From CAYPZU01 sp964415395 (GTDB lineage Bacteria; Chlamydiota; Chlamydiia; Chlamydiales; SM23-39): a DNA stretch of 6,065 bases. Positions 5,180-6,065 of the stretch are shown piece after piece. The number at the start of each line of letters is the position of its first letter. The first letter of the stretch is position 1. The DNA lies in the NCBI GenBank assembly GCA_964415395.1, contig CAYPZU010000101.1, positions 1 to 6,065 on the forward strand, in the 5' to 3' direction. The notes under the pieces are model-generated. The model was given only the letters and a program-made list of their open reading frames with translations. It had not been told where the DNA came from and ran no database searches. The translations under genes and the position numbers were made by a program.

Positions 5180-6065
5180 AATTCTCTTTGATTGATGAAT
5201 GTGCGCAATTTCTTATTTTCAATCGAAGTATCAAATAATCCGATTCTTTCTTCTTGGTGCTTGTTAATTCCTGCATATTCAAGAGAGGCGTCTTCATATC
5301 GCTTAAAGCCGAGAACAGCGTCATTCATGCGGGAACTATTGAAGACGTTAAGGCTGACAAGGAGCTTAAAGTCTTGTTTTGTAAGACTGGTTACTTTTTT
5401 GAATAATTCAGACTCAAATTCAGTGATTACATCGTGCAGGGTTTCTTCTCGATAATCTGTTAGGTACATGAAAATAGGAATACGGACAGCGAATTTGATG
5501 AGTTTTTCTTGCACCTGTGCTCTTAAATCTTTGCGCTGTTTTTCCTCTTCGGACAGTTTTTTTTGTTCCTTTACTGATAATTTTTCTTCATTTGCCTGCT
5601 TTTTTAGTCTGTTGATAGTTTCTGACTTGTTGATAATCGTTTCGATGATGTCTTTGTTGAGACTTCGAAATCCTTCGATATTCATTAGGGCTTTCATTGC
5701 GGCTTCGTTGTTAAGTAGACGCTCTAGGGTAAAATTGTCGACGTTGACGAGCAGGGGGCTTTCCCATCTGCGCGCAAGAAGAGTCGATGTGGTTCCGCTC
5801 ATTGCCATATCGAGGACGCCTGTCGCATCGATTTGTCTCATGGATGAGCCGTCAAAGGCTAGAACCGGCAAGAACTGAATAAATTCTTTGATCTTTGCTT
5901 CAGGACTTTCTCCTCCTATGCTTAGGCTGCAACTATAGTCGGCGATTTGTTTGAGCGCTCGATTGGGTGCAAAATCAAAGATGTAGCATTCTTTTTTTAG
6001 GATTTCTTCTTGATTAGGGCTTTCTCCGTCTGGGTTTTTCATAGTCCAAGGAGTTTGTACGCGAA
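5176..6065 (-). CDS. Large helicase-like (restriction-type DEAD/DEAH) protein, C-terminal part
   Basis: This gene is partial; its 5' end lies beyond position 6065. The Met at 6042 looks like a start, but the frame stays open upstream to the window edge (RVQTPWT before MKNPDGE), and the protein would otherwise begin in the middle of a conserved domain. About 295 residues are visible. Counting from Met 6042, the blocks ECYIFDFAPNRAL (18-30), FIQFLPVLAFDGSSMRQID (54-72), GFRSLN (124-129), RIPIFMYLTDYREETL (187-202) and NDAVLGFKRYEDASLEYAGI match, from memory, the C-terminal region of ~1000-residue DEAD/DEAH helicases annotated as type III-like restriction subunits or GIY-YIG/helicase proteins. 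A charged coiled-coil stretch lies at about 138-185. The helicase motifs themselves would be upstream and cannot be checked, so the helicase assignment is by family resemblance only. The stop overlaps the nuclease start (ATGA), pointing to one operon and a joint role, most likely DNA restriction or phage defence. Confidence 0.65.
   Translation of the reverse strand, partial: RVQTPWTMKNPDGESPNQEEILKKECYIFDFAPNRALKQIADYSCSLSIGGESPEAKIKEFIQFLPVLAFDGSSMRQIDATGVLDMAMSGTTSTLLARRWESPLLVNVDNFTLERLLNNEAAMKALMNIEGFRSLNKDIIETIINKSETINRLKKQANEEKLSVKEQKKLSEEEKQRKDLRAQVQEKLIKFAVRIPIFMYLTDYREETLHDVITEFESELFKKVTSLTKQDFKLLVSLNVFNSSRMNDAVLGFKRYEDASLEYAGINKHQEERIGLFDTSIENKKLRTFINQREL

Noticed and set aside
5468..5878. 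A 136-codon plus-strand ORF opposite the helicase-like gene
   Set aside because: Its Ser/Leu/Phe-rich composition is typical of the antisense of a charged coding region, and the minus strand carries strongly recognisable protein blocks here.

Overview
This is a bacterial accessory region: seven protein genes, two of them cut by the window edges, almost no spare DNA, and short Shine-Dalgarno-type start sites. No rRNA, tRNA or core metabolic gene is visible, so the host cannot be fixed. The GC content looks moderate. The gene types (DUF1016 nuclease, DUF927 ATPase, AlpA-like regulator, a protein of the 'STGP...GK...NAIKHG' type) are common on integrated elements and plasmids. From memory of similar proteins I would consider an amoeba-associated Chlamydiales or other PVC-group bacterium, or a gammaproteobacterium, but this is a weak inference.

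Left block, plus strand (1-1478): the C-terminal end of a DUF1016/YhcG-type PD-(D/E)XK nuclease, followed two bases after its stop by a 396-residue protein that I do not recognise. The C-terminal half of that protein has a faint look of a tyrosine recombinase.

Middle block, plus strand (1479-4388): a 59-bp spacer carrying an inverted repeat, a 68-residue AlpA/excisionase-like DNA-binding protein, and a DUF927 P-loop ATPase that overlaps it by 8 bp behind a strong ribosome binding site. Next comes a 93-bp spacer packed with 9-bp-phased GTGAG repeats in two opposed orientations, and then a 287-residue protein with an 'STGP...GK...NAIKHG' N-terminus. Directly after that gene's stop codon the same 9-bp repeats return, including an exact 15-bp copy of the upstream sequence. 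The gene is therefore bracketed by the repeat.

Right block, minus strand (4442-6065): an operon converging on the middle block. It holds the C-terminal part of a large helicase-like protein of the kind annotated as restriction-type DEAD/DEAH helicase, whose start lies beyond the window, and a Cas4/RecB-like PD-(D/E)XK nuclease joined to it by a 4-bp ATGA overlap. A translationally coupled helicase and nuclease pair is a typical defence-system layout.

Taken together, I read the window as a junction between the regulation/replication module of a mobile element (AlpA-like regulator plus DUF927 ATPase plus repeats) and defence-type cargo (DUF1016 nuclease on one side, helicase plus nuclease on the other). 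The most unexplained signals are the GTGAG repeats around the 287-residue gene, the unclassified 396-residue protein, and the helicase-nuclease pair.
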